This document shows, piece after piece, positions 48,740 to 60,181 of a stretch of 64,000 nt of DNA (the first letter of the stretch is position 1; each line of letters starts with the position of its first letter). The position numbers and the translations under genes were made by a program. Origin of the DNA: Clitopilus passeckerianus (lineage: Eukaryota; Basidiomycota; Agaricomycetes; Agaricales; Entolomataceae); NCBI GenBank assembly GCA_944990035.1, contig CALYLX010000126.1, positions 2,976,001-3,040,000 of the forward strand, read 5' to 3'. The notes below the pieces were generated by a model. It ran no database searches, was not told the origin of the DNA, and worked only from the letters and a program-made list of their open reading frames with translations.

Positions 48740-50072
48740 CAACAGTACGTGTAGTCACGTTGTAATATGCCCAGCAATTGGTGGAAAAAGGCGTTATAGT
48801 ATTTGCGGCCGTTGTTGGGAATTATAATGTATCTTCAATGTGTAGCTAGTCAAATATGTATTATAACTGATGTCTGTGAGCCTAAATTGAAGCTCTCTGC
48901 CGGGGTAAACCTATTATAATGCAGCCGAATGCTTGCAAATGCATTATAATGCATTGCGGGGGCAGGAATATGAACCGGACCGTACGATCCGACCACCGAG
49001 AAATTCAAAATTTTGCAGTTTGCTTCTATTCATAATACACTATCATGCGTTCCAGATTACCTCGAAACTGTATTATTGTAAGCTTTCTACGTCTTTAGAA
49101 TGAGAACGGAGGCGCGGCACACTGGGACAGAATTGAGCCCCCGCTTGATCGCAGATGCCGGACACAAGCCTATTGGCCGCACAATGAGGGGCTGAGCCTT
49201 GCCGCATGGCCAATCAGTAGACAATGTCACTCCGGTGGACTCCGACGTCAGACGAAATCTCAGTCGGATTGTACTGCCTATCCAGCTCTAAATATTCAAT
49301 TTAGACCGACCGTATATCGGTATTACACTCATATACCATATGTACACTGTCATTTAGCCCTTACCGCAGCCAAATCTGCGAATTTGAAAAAGTCAGACGA
49401 TGCTCGAAAGATCGGTAGGGTTTTCTATACATTCTGTGGTCAAAGTAACCTTCGAAGCTGAACTTCACCATCCAAAAGACAGAAAATATTCCAAGGGCAG
49501 TTAATGGAGGTACTAATGCTACTCACTACCTTTACTCATTACTTGTCGCTTTTCCGCATCCTCGTTGGCCGTCTGTGCGAATGAATGTAGTCATTGTGCC
49601 GTAGGCAGTACGTTTCGAATGTCCAAGAACAAATGTGATTTCCCCGCCGTTCCTACAGTAGCTATATGTAGAAATACGATCCTCTCGAGCGCTCGTAATC
49701 CTTCCGTGTCTGAGACAGATCGCTCAGCCTCATGAACGAGGAATGAAAATAGGCAGAAAAGGTTGCAACTATGGGGAATCGAACCCTCAAGCCCAAAAAT
49801 GGTCTCCCGCGACAAAACCGTTAAGCCACAAGGCCTTTGCGTAGTGCCTCTTCAAATATATTATGAGGATACGAGCGGTTCCGCTTGCGACGTGAATTAT
49901 AATGTACTCAAAAGCTGGCCATCGGCATTGTAATGCGTCGATTCCCTGATGCACGGGAGTAACAGTCCTATTTGTATTATAATACAGAACCTGATTCAAG
50001 CTCAGCAGGCCATACTATAACGCCTTTTTCCACCAAATGCTGGACGTATTACAAAACAGCTACACGGACTCC
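48740..50072. mobile_element. 1333-bp non-autonomous DNA transposon with long TIRs
   Basis: Bounded by a perfect 9-bp duplication and by imperfect inverted repeats of about 60 bp. The best part of the repeat is 48760-48802 against the complement of 50012-50054: 43 positions with three mismatches, including the shared core TTGGTGGAAAAAGGCGTTAT. The outermost bases match less well (CAGTACGTGTAG against GAGTCCGTGTAG). A 9-bp duplication plus long TIRs fits Mutator-like (MULE) elements best; KDZ-type elements, also present in mushrooms, are an alternative. There is no transposase ORF, so it would need an enzyme from elsewhere. The interior is AT-rich, carries many ATTATAAT palindromes and includes a tRNA-like segment. 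The insertion splits the HAMP kinase relic. Confidence 0.88.
49763..49837 (-). other. tRNA-like segment with Pol III A and B boxes
   Basis: The minus strand contains an A box TGGCTTAACGG (49818-49828) and a perfect B box GGTTCGATTCC (49775-49785) at tRNA-like spacing. The ends (GCAA and TTGC) pair, but the acceptor and anticodon stems do not close properly and no anticodon can be assigned. It is best read as a decayed tRNA or a tRNA-derived head carried inside the transposon. Confidence 0.45.
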
Positions 50073-50081
50073 TCCATCGTT
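50073..50081 (+). repeat. Right target-site duplication
   Basis: TCCATCGTT, the second copy of the 9-bp repeat at 48731-48739. Confidence 0.9.
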
Positions 50082-50793
50082 ACGTTTGCCACCGAACCCA
50101 CGACTCCGGTGTAGTCGGATGCGAGCCTGTCAACGTCGTGTCCAACATCTGCCCAGAATTCTGCAAATATCCAGGGTGGTTTGACGGCCCCGGGAGGAGT
50201 TTCTGTAGATCTAGCGAAAGTGCGTTGTTCGAAATAAGTATCTATGTCATTTCTGGGATTACAGATCAGAGGAGGCGACACCTTTACACCTACGCATAAT
50301 TTTTTTGACCGCGGTCTGAAATCGAGTCTACCATCTCGTTGAAGTTTTCACTGCCGCGAATCAGACAGTCATCGTCTGATGCCGGTGTAATCCGTTGAGT
50401 TAAATCCCCATTAATGACGTCCATAGACACTGCAGCTATCGCGGTTAACTGCGACCTACAGTCCTGCAGCTCTCGCTCGAGTCGTGCATTCTCTGCTCGG
50501 AGAAATAAGAGCCTTTCTTCCATGGAGAGGACGGTATGCGACCCGTCCTGTGAGGTGGCCATGTTGGTTGTAGTGGTAATGGTAGCTCAGAAGGGCCGGA
50601 AGGACCATAGTGGTAATAGTAGCTCGGAAGCCCGGTGAGGTTTGTACTGATTCGAGCGGAAGCAATCTGTAGTCGTGTGGTCAATCATTAATCATCCCTT
50701 AAGGCAGTCGAGATCATTATCTGTGACACATCTTCAGACTTGTAAAGGGTGATTTGCGACGGAACATCGTGATACATGTAAACCTCTATAGTT

Positions 50794-52139
50794 CTATAGT
50801 TTGGCTGAAATATGCTGACCCACCGTACCCAGGATCCGGGTTAGGGCGGAGGCTAGGCTGTCAGGGTTCTCTTGGACAATCTGCACGACGAGGAATGTGT
50901 CAGTCAACTACAGACAGTGAAGTATTCGATCTAAACTCACTGCGTGTCCAGTATCTTCCACCTTAGTGATAGACGCTATATGCCGGCCTTCTTTGGTGTC
51001 CGTGAGCGAGTCTTGAATAAACTCAGGTCTAGACTGGTAAGTGAGAGTCCATCTCGGAATAACGACGAAGTAGCTTACACAACGTCGTTGGCAGTTCCCC
51101 ATATAAGATGAGTAGGCACCTGCTGGCTGACAGGTCCGAGGATGGCCGCCGCTTCCCAGTGACCTTCGGCAGCATACGACGCAGCTTCCTGGAGCTTGTC
51201 GCACTTCAACATGACACCTCTGTCTGGCATATCCGCCAGCCCGTGGTCCTGAAGTATGAAGTCAGGACATCGCCAAACAGAGGGAAAAGCAGGCAACACG
51301 ACTAACCACGAATGCCTTGAATACTCGAGCATCCCAAGTATTCCAAGGGTATCGTTTTGCAAGCCATTTCTCCGCAATCTCTCGGCTATCCCACTTGTCT
51401 CTCCTGGTCGCAGTAGCCTGTGTCACAAACTCCATCGTAGACATGCGTTCCTCCAGTTCCTGGTCGAATATTTCCTTGGCCACGATGGTGGGTTCGACGA
51501 GAACGATGGCAGCATATGGCGGAGGCATAGGTAGATATTTTGTGGTTAGGATGCTAAACTTTATGTTCAGAACGTGATATAAGAAACCACAACCAGCCGA
51601 GATACGTACATAGTGCCTGCCCCAGCCGAGTGGCCAACCATAATGATTCTACGGCCTTGCATCTCTGGAGAACCAATGAATGCTGCGATAGCTTCCGCCC
51701 ATTCATAGATAGCTGTGGTGTTGGGTGGTCAGTGATTGCAATAGTTGGTGTCAGTTGGCGCCCTTACTAACACCCGGGGGACGTTTCTTGAAAGCCTCTC
51801 GGTTCAGTACACCAGCATCTCCGTGGGTTTGCCAGTCAAAGGACCAGGCTTCCCTAATTTGAAAAGAGTTACGCTCGGAATTTTGAATGTCCAGGAGCTT
51901 ATCTATCGTGGGCTCCCATTGTTCCTTGTCTGCAAGGACGCCCGTCGTTAGTTGTAATCAATTCAACCTGGAAACATCAACATACGTGCTCCGACGTTGT
52001 GCGTAAAGATAAGAGTAAACCCATGTTCATTGGATGACCCAGATTTCCTGTACCGCTTAGCCGTAATCTTGAGCATGTCTGGGCCTTGTTTGCTTCCGAA
52101 TTCGAGCGTAAACGGCGTAATCGTCAAGTTGGCCGCCAT
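50794..52139 (-). CDS. Alpha/beta hydrolase (AB_hydrolase_6-like)
   Basis: Serine-type alpha/beta hydrolase with unknown substrate, similar to proteins often annotated as 'toxin biosynthesis protein-like' or putative esterases in mushrooms. The ATG at 52137-52139 opens MAANLTITPFTLEFGSKQ. Exons continue with HGFTLIFTHNVGA/HKEQWEP and AWSFDWQTHGDAGVLNREAF. The nucleophile elbow is IIMVGHSAGAGTM (GHSAG, catalytic Ser). Then come PYAAIVLVEPTIV, VPTHLIWGTANDVV and VEDTGHA (catalytic His), and a last exon VQENPDSLASALTRILGTVG ending SAKL at the TAG (50794-50796). All six exons join in frame. It sits 560 bp from the divergent MFS exporter gene, with which it may be co-regulated, and 232 bp upstream of the kinase relic. 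Confidence 0.8.
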
Positions 52140-52698
52140 GATTTGGGACGAGCGTAGAAGCTTTTGGAAACCACGTCAAGGCTTTGTAGTGGTGTCTTTA
52201 CTATCGGTAACAACGATTCCCTTGCTAAGCTGGATCCAGAGAAGCGACTGCATGTGGCGACATGACAAGGATTGCCAACTGGAAGCGGTTGATTCTGAAG
52301 GATGTCGATTATGTAATCGCTAGTCCGTGACCGGCCCGGGTGGGCGCTCGCCACGATAAATTTAATCGCTTGAGGATTGCCCGTCCTTTTACGCTTGCAC
52401 TTTTGAACAGCTAATGCACGAATGTTCTCTCAAATTTGCCCAGAGATCAATTGCCTCATCAAATCATCCTGTCCATTTGTTTTACGGACGTGTACCGATT
52501 CCTATCAACATTAAACCACGTCAAAACTCGACTCTCGCTCGAATTGGGGGACGCGTTATTGAGGCTTGTTTGGCTTTTTCCGAAGCTATTCCGCAAAGGT
52601 CAAAACTTGGACTCCAGTCATTTCATCGAGTCAAGCCTGGCAATCATGGACCGGGTTTCGGCCAGTAGAAAAGAGATGTATCAGCATTCGAGCTCTCA
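52140..52698. promoter_or_regulatory. Shared divergent promoter region
   Basis: 559 bp between the starts of the hydrolase (-) and the MFS exporter (+). It includes a GC-rich fragment at 52338-52388 (GGATTGCCCGTCC) shared with 2550-2589. I see no clear TATA box or operator. Confidence 0.4.
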
Positions 52699-54817
52699 AT
52701 GGTACTTGACAGGCGCCCATCATCTGATTCGATGTCGTCTCCTACGATCTCGACTGCCTCGGACTCAGAGGCCACCCCTTTGCTGGCATCGGATGCGGTA
52801 AAGCAACACAACTTAATCTACGATCGCTTTCCAAAGCAGAGGAAGCGCGTCCTTGTATCTTTAGTGTCATGGTGTGCATTTATACCTCGTAAGCTTCGAC
52901 TTGTTCTACTTCCTCGCCCATATTCCTTAACAAACCCTATGATAGTTTTTGCCTCTGGGTCGTTCATACCATCGATTTCTGAAATCGCTCGGGACCTGAA
53001 AACAACGCCAACGGTGGTCAGGTGCGATACACTCCCTTTCCTCTCCATTCAACCCTAGTTAACGAGTAATTTCGTTCTCTGGCGTTAGCTTTGCCATCAG
53101 CTTGTCAATTTTTGCTGGATGTATTGGCTCTCTGATAGGCGCCACATACTCAACCTACTGTGTGTCGCTTTGGGTTGTCCCCATCTTCTCACCCTCATAT
53201 CATATCCAGATGGACGTCGGCCCACATACTTGACGTCCCTGCCTCTCCTATGTCTGGGATCCTTCGGAGTGGCACTGTCTCGGACTGTGCCCGAACTCAT
53301 GGTGCATCGATTCCTGCAAGCTCTCGGCGCATCTCCGGGGATGTCCGTCGGGGCAGGTGTAATCGGCGACATTTACAAATTGGAGGAGAGGGGAACGGCT
53401 ATTGGCATATTCTTCGCGGTGAGACATTTGGATCAAAGCCAAAGGATCCAGGCCTGATCTGTTTATCAGGCCATTTGTCTGGGGCCAGCAATAGCTCCTC
53501 CCATCGGTGGTGAGTACAGCCTACCGTTGTGCTTGAGAATAGTCCCTAAGGTCGTATCAAGGCTTCGCTGCGCAATACTATTCATGGCGGATTCTTCAAC
53601 TCGGTCTTGGAATTGCAAGCATTCTGGCTCTCGCCCTAATGGTCGCACTCTTTCCAGAAACAAGCCACCCTGGGGCAAGGGGAATCGATTCCGCTCCATC
53701 AGGCTCGTCCAAGCTCGTCTTCATCAACCCGTTGCGACCCCTCTTACTTCTCAAAAGTCCAAACTTGTTGTCTGTGGTACGGCACGACCTGTATCCGTTC
53801 GTCGGGAAGGACTCGCCTCTAATCTTTCCCCATAGAGCGTCCTTGGATTCACCATACTCTCTACGAACTACGGTCAGTATCCAGTATCGAGCCTCCAAGT
53901 TCCATGATCCAACGCTATTTGACCTTTAAGTGCTCCTCGTTCCATTGGCCTATACCATCGTAAGCACCTCATATTCTCTGCTAAGTCCTACTTCCATTGA
54001 GCGCCTTCGTAACAAGGGTAAACGCTACGGAATCACAGACCCAGCAATAGTCGGCCTCTGCTTCATCCCATCTGGAATCGGAAATATGAGTACGCCTCTC
54101 AATCCTGCCTCTCCGCCGACGTATTCTAATCTCTGTAACTCCACTAGTTGGCGCACCGCTAGCAGGTCGGCTGTCTGATAGAGCCGTGGTCAAATGGCGT
54201 GCAAAGCGGGGAGGTGTCTGGTACCCAGAAGACCGTCTACGCGCCAGCTACTTCGCCTCAGCAACGCTGGTCCCGCTATCACTCCTATTCTCTGGATTGA
54301 TCACGACTTTCGTTCCAGGGAAAGTTGGACTAGTGCTGAACATTATTTGTCTCTTCATGAATGGTCTAGGCGTAAGTTCCACCTCAATTTTTTGCATATC
54401 GCAGTATTGACGTGGAGGGCGCGTAGATTGACATGGCGTTGAGTCCGTGCGCAACATATATCGTCGATGTCGTGCATGACCGTAGCGCTGAGGCGATGGC
54501 GGCGTATCAGTGTGTATTTCTCTTCGTGATTTTAGTCGGTATTCTCATTCCTGGGTAACAGCGGGCTACGAAATCCGCTACTAGCAATATCGGCCGCTGC
54601 CGTTCTTCCGATGATAGAAACTATTGGTGTAGCTTGGACGGACGCTATTTCGGCTTTCCTTGCTGCCTTGGGATGCATGTATGTCTTGATCACCCCGGAA
54701 CTCTTTGCATCGGTTGCTCATGAGGTACCTACCAGATTACTTCTTTTGACAATCCGATATGGCGGCAAGTGGAGATCGGGGGTCGATATTGGGTATGCTA
54801 CGGCGGAGACGAATTAA
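52699..54817 (+). CDS. MFS transporter, DHA1 (drug:H+ antiporter)-like
   Basis: Twelve-helix exporter of the DHA1-like branch of the MFS; the substrate is unknown. The ATG at 52699 opens MVLDRRPSSDSMSSPTISTA. Exons read on through ATPLLASDAVKQ, VFASGSFIPSISEIARDL, SFAISLSIFAGCIGSLIGAT, the motif-A region STYYGRRPTYLTSLPLLCLG, MVHRFLQALGASPGMSVGAG (motif C-like region), GGFAAQYYSWRILQLGLGIA, GAPLAGRLSDRAVVKWRAKR, SGLITTFVPGKVGLVLNIIC and MALSPCATYIVDVVHDRSAE, to TIRYGGKWRSGVDIGYATAE. About ten short introns splice in frame throughout, so it looks intact. Divergence from a hydrolase gene suggests a small detoxification or export pair, which is inference. Confidence 0.82.
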
Positions 54818-55202
54818 AATGTATTGTGTAGGCGTCAATTTAAAAAACGCTCTGAAATGAATGGGCTATACTACGGTATAATCGCTTGTAGGCGAATCGT
54901 TATTGAGGTTGAAGGCATCATGCTTAGACTATCCATCTTCACACATCCAATCCTAGGGTAAACAATATACTGTATTTGAGAGTTACTAATGGGACAGAAA
55001 ATCATACAGAGATGGATGCCATACATGCGATTCTAATGTACTGGAATTCGGACAGCTACGGAAACACAACCACAACTCCTCGTTCGTACACCCATTTCTC
55101 AATGTAACGACAACAAGCTCCGACCATCGTTCCTCATGCGTGAACGCGATCTCGTAGCTTCTCCTCAAAGCTTCCTCTTCTTAGAGGGAGGCTCCATGGA
55201 AG

Positions 55203-56037
55203 TCAAATCTTCCATACATTACGAAGTATCAGCCCGAACAAGCTACGAGCCTGGAGATACGCACCCATGACCTCGTCATCCCCATAAATTGATGACATAG
55301 GTTTACCAATTCCATCCAACGAATGGCTCCGTTTAAAATGAAGCTGAAAAGCCAGACAAGGATGTAAGCCGAACGAAGCCTCAAATGAATTCGATGAGGG
55401 AGTTACCTCTATGAGTTTCTCCTCCCTGTTGCAGTAGGTGCAGAACGGGCAAAGCCATCCCCCGCCGTCTTTTAGGATACAGATATTACCGCCCCAGAGG
55501 TGTACTCGACGCCACTGCGTAGCATGCCTCCTGTGGGTTTCACAACTTCAATATTTTAAGTCACATCTTGGGGACTCGGGAGAAAGGATAAAGGGTTTAC
55601 CTGTAGTCGCATTTACAGCCTCTATGGTTGCACAGGGGACATGTGGTGTTGATGGAAAACGTATCTCTAGTAGAACGATTCTGCCGCTCAGTAAACCAAC
55701 GCCTAGTATGAATTTCATTGAGATGAGCCTATGGAGAAGGAAATTAGTGAGACGCATTTAGTCATGGAAATCTCTACCTGAAGGGATATAGCGTCTTTTT
55801 GGCGTCCCTTTGAGCAAAATGGGCAGTTGTACTCTACTTTTCCTCCGAAGGTTTCCTCCAGGATACACATAGGCAACATCCCGAAGAGAGAGAAGACGTA
55901 GAAAGGCCTTTCGTGTTCTATGTGTTGTATGCATCTGGACGGAGACGCTTTGAGCACAAGTGGATGAACGACGCCATAGAAGGGAAATGATACCGAAAGG
56001 CAATATCTTGGACGGGGTCGTCACCCTCAGAGGCCAT
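55203..56037 (-). CDS. Cys/His-rich zinc-binding hypothetical protein
   Basis: Small protein of about 170 residues in five exons. The ATG at 56035-56037 opens MASEGDDPVQDIAF. A 59-nt intron leads to RCIQHIEHERPFYVFSLFGM. Three similar metal-binding modules follow: CPFCSKGRQKDAISLQ/AHLNEIH, CPLCNHRGCKC with RRH, and CPFCTYC with LHFKRSH. Each is a C-x2-C pair followed by His residues, like degenerate C2H2 fingers. It ends YLQARSLFGLILRNVWKI at the TGA (55203-55205). No family is recognised; RNA or protein binding is as likely as DNA binding. Confidence 0.6.
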
Positions 56038-56683
56038 GGGTCAGTGAAGACTCGAAGATCGGCAAGTTTCCAGGAGGGGAAAAGGGAGATGAGCGAACGA
56101 AAGTGTTGAATGCCAGGCTTTTATACTAGGTCTGGTCCTGTATGAACTGCTACGTCATATTCAAATGGAAGCTATATGCGCAGGACCTCATCGTAGCACA
56201 TGCGCTACTCTGCCTGCATCCATTGACGTTCCCAGCCCAATCGATCCTTGTAAGAAGAATTTGAGAATTACGAGAGGATGGTCTAGGATTTTTCTGAATT
56301 CCTTGTCCCCGAGCCGCGACATTCGTTGAAGTCCTTACACTGACAGTAAATTCATCACTGGCAGGAGCCGACTTAGTGAGGTTTCTGGTATCATCTCCGG
56401 CTCACAACAAACCCATTGAACCGCAAAACTCTGCCTTGAGAGTTCAGTCGGGAAGCACCTATCTGTGAAGGCCGTCGTGTAAACCACTATTGGATTCTCA
56501 TGGAAGTAGATAGTCGAAGTTGAAGCCAAGCCAGCACCAGACCAGAGCTGGAGCCGATGACCTTACTTGTCAACATGAGCAAACATGACTCCTGAACCAC
56601 CACAATGGTTAAATCTGGCTCAGGTCAAATCTTTGGCAATCTGGACGATCACACCATAAAGAATCTGACAATCCAACTGCACG

Positions 56684-58672
56684 ATGAGGGCGAGTACATC
56701 TCCTGCAACAAATCTACACGCTCGCTAACTTGGTTTTGTAGATTGGTGTCGAGGGTTGCTGTCACGGAGACCTAGACGCCATTTACTCACAGATCTCGAC
56801 TCTTGAAGCCAAGCATGGATATAAAGTCGACCTTCTGGTCATTTGTGGCGACTTCCAAGCCGTACGGAACTACGCGGATCTAGAATGCATGGCGGTCCCG
56901 CATAAATACAAGGCGCTGAAGGATTTCTACAAGTATGATTTCCAAGCTTGCCATTCCGAAACCTTGCTAATTCTGCTTGAACTTCTAGATATTATTCGGG
57001 CGAAAGGGTTGCTCCTCTTCTGACCATCGTCATTGGAGGGAACCATGAAGCGTCAAATTACATGCATGAGTTGTGAGTCGACCACGTTGCTGCTCCTGCG
57101 ATTGACCTAACATTTGTTCCAGATATCATGGAGGCTGGCTGGCGCCCAACTTGTACTTCCTCGGTCACGCTGGGAGTGTCATCGTTAACGGTATCCGAAT
57201 TTCCGGTACTTCCGGCATCTTTGCTCAATACGACTTCAGACACGGTAGACCACATCCTCGCGCTTGCTACACTTATGGCTTACCTCTACATTCTTTGTCT
57301 AGGTCTATACGAGAAGCTGCCTTACGACAAGGGCACTATGAGAAGCATCTACCATACAAGAGAGTTCTGTATCCGTCGACTATCCTTGGTACGCCATTTT
57401 CCCCACTTACCCAATCACTGTCACTAATCGTCCGTTTGCAGCTCCCTTCCCCCCAAGTCTTCCTCTCGCACGACTGGCCCGTAGACATCACCTCCTTTGG
57501 TACCTCCCACCCCACACCCGCCCAATCCCTCCAAGCCCTACTCAAAATCAAGCCATACTTCAAGCAGGAAGTCCAAGACGGGAAGCTCGGCTCCCAACCG
57601 CTGATGGGCCTGCTGAGGCACCTGAAGCCAGGGTGGTGGTTCAGCGCGCATATGCACGTGCGATTTGAGGCGATGGTCGTGCACGGAGCGGATGGCTCGA
57701 TTTCGCAACCAAGTGCAGCTGCACCACCCCCTGTGGTCCAAAGGAACCCGGACGAAATCCTGATTGATTTCGATGAAGACGACCTTGCTGCGCCTGGGTC
57801 CTCGGCTGCGCTAGGAAATCCGGATGAGATTTTGATTGATTTCGTAGAGGATGATGCTCCCGCAGCTGCAGCATCTACCTCTGCAGCAGGATCGTCAACA
57901 GTAGCCCCTGCAAATCCCGACGAAATCGTTGTGGATGACGAAGAACTAGATGATGAAGAACCACCCGCAGTGCCGGATGCTGCTGCTCTACCACCTGCTC
58001 CTACACCTACAGGTCTAGACCAAATACGAGGTTCCTGGCACTCGACAAGTGCATACCTCGGAGGCAGTTCCTGGAGGTACGCTCTCTTTACCACCTTACC
58101 TTCGCACTTCCACTTACCTATAACCACAGGTGGTCGACATAGCCCCACCGCCTCCGGGCTCGGATTCCACCATCCCTGCATCAACGTACCAACTTGCAGG
58201 ATCAACCTCCTCCTCGTCAGACCAACCTCCAATGATATTCTACGACCCTCATTGGCTAGCCATCACCCGCGCCTTCCAGCCATTCCTCTCCACAACACGA
58301 AACCAAATCCCATTCCCACCAACGGAAGAAGCAGCAAATCGGCTGGTGCAAAAAGAGTTGCAGTGGGTTATGGAGAACGTTCCTAAGAAGCTACATGCGG
58401 CCTCTGGTGGCCCGGGGGATGAAGAAGAGAATTGGGAAGTCAAACATTGTCAAAGTTTTGTAAGGACTGCTCCTGTCGAAGCGAACCCTGGGGATGGGAA
58501 GACTATGCCTCGGGGTATTAGGCAACGTATGTCTTTCTGTTATGTTTTAGGTGACGTTGGTTATTGACTGTCGAGTATTTGCAGCCCTTGGTATCCGAAC
58601 CCACAAACGGAAGCGTTCTGTCGGTTGTTGGAGATTGAAGATAAGATTAATCGGTCCCAGGTCAGGCGATAG
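56684..58672 (+). CDS. DBR1: Lariat debranching enzyme DBR1
   Basis: Metallophosphoesterase that cuts the 2'-5' bond of intron lariats. Metal-site motifs: [16 protein letters not shown] at the start, [22 protein letters not shown] and [11 protein letters not shown]. The conserved C-terminal block [20 protein letters not shown] is spliced at 58076/58130, and [13 protein letters not shown] and [19 protein letters not shown] follow. An acidic low-complexity linker repeats NPDEILIDF and NPDEIVVDD three times. The start is uncertain. The ATG at 56684 followed by a 52-nt GC-AG intron (ATGAGG/GCGAGT) gives [11 protein letters not shown], close to the family norm. Two one-base gaps are needed to read through: one A in AAA at 58022-58024 (before TRFLALDKC) and one C in CCC at 58585-58587 (before PWYPNPQ). 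Confidence 0.88.
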
Positions 58673-58962
58673 GGGATGGGCTATGCCATCCTATTCGTTC
58701 GGTCCCTTTAGTCTTGGCCCACCTCTGTACAATAATGCAATCTTATACGCGTCAGAACATGACACTTGCCGAATGCTCGACCTGTGAATGCCAATTGAGA
58801 GCTCATTACCGAGTCGAACATGACGATATATGAAGCCCGCGGAACAAGGCGGATCTGGGTGTTGCGAGCTTAACAAGTAATCATACGGTCATACGGCGCA
58901 GGTGGTTGTCTGGCACGATTGAAATGACATGACAAAAAGTATACGATATGAAGCAAAACGTT

Positions 58963-59033
58963 GACCGAGACAGGGGTCGAACCTGCAATCTCCTGATTCG
59001 TAGTCAGACGCGATGCCATTTCGCCACACGGCC
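58963..59033 (-). tRNA. tRNA-Arg (anticodon ACG), second copy
   Basis: A 71-nt cloverleaf identical to the copy at 24497-24567 across the D arm, anticodon arm and most of the T arm. It differs mainly in the acceptor stem (GGCCGTG with CTCGGTC). That stem has one T-T mismatch at position 6 and a G-U at the base of the T stem. The anticodon loop is CTACGAA (ACG). It is probably functional. Confidence 0.85.
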
Positions 59034-59230
59034 TTAGAAGCACCACCGCAGTAAGTTATTGAATGCCTGCGACTTTGTTCCATTAAACCGAGAATGGTCA
59101 ATTGCGTGTTGTGAACGTCTGAAGGTTGTCCAGCAGGAATCAGCTCCTGGCGCATTTTACAGCTCCACGGGTATATTACACTATTCTACATCCCAGTATA
59201 GATGAATCATACATGCTCAAGTAGTCTACA

Positions 59231-60181
<951 letters not shown>

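Larger units (their letters stand above)
47395..50562 (-). pseudogene. Poly-HAMP (Nik1/group III-type) histidine kinase relic
   Basis: Group III hybrid histidine kinases sense osmotic stress through stacked HAMP repeats. The relic starts at an ATG (50560-50562): MATSQDGSHTVLSMEERL, a coiled coil (LRAENARLERELQDC), then VSMDVINGDLTQRITP. Further HAMP pieces follow downstream: SVANVTME/VARGDLS, split by the transposon, then two related units. Unit A (48129-48380) reads ITQLVRAIAIVTTGISRGDL, ELDIEVEAEMHSLKISIN and LQGTWLSFAKKIN. Unit B (about 47395-47650) reads IIRLVRAIAIVVTAIDRGDL but has TAA where A has CAA. SPQRDGVWAELF and SPQRDGVWAPLY precede the units. The frame also shifts near 48690, where EALESERAVNEMVRR is out of phase. 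No kinase, HATPase or receiver domain is visible. It is clearly dead: insertion, nonsense, frameshift and truncation. Confidence 0.8.

Noticed and set aside
50794..54817. Secondary-metabolite biosynthetic cluster
   Set aside because: A hydrolase and an exporter are present, but no core synthase, terpene cyclase, P450 or methyltransferase is seen nearby.
57336..58232. 298-codon frame on the minus strand
   Set aside because: Antisense of the DBR1 catalytic and linker exons; the Ser-rich stretch is the complement of the acidic repeat.
58889..59155. 88-codon minus-strand frame
   Set aside because: Also a tRNA read as protein.
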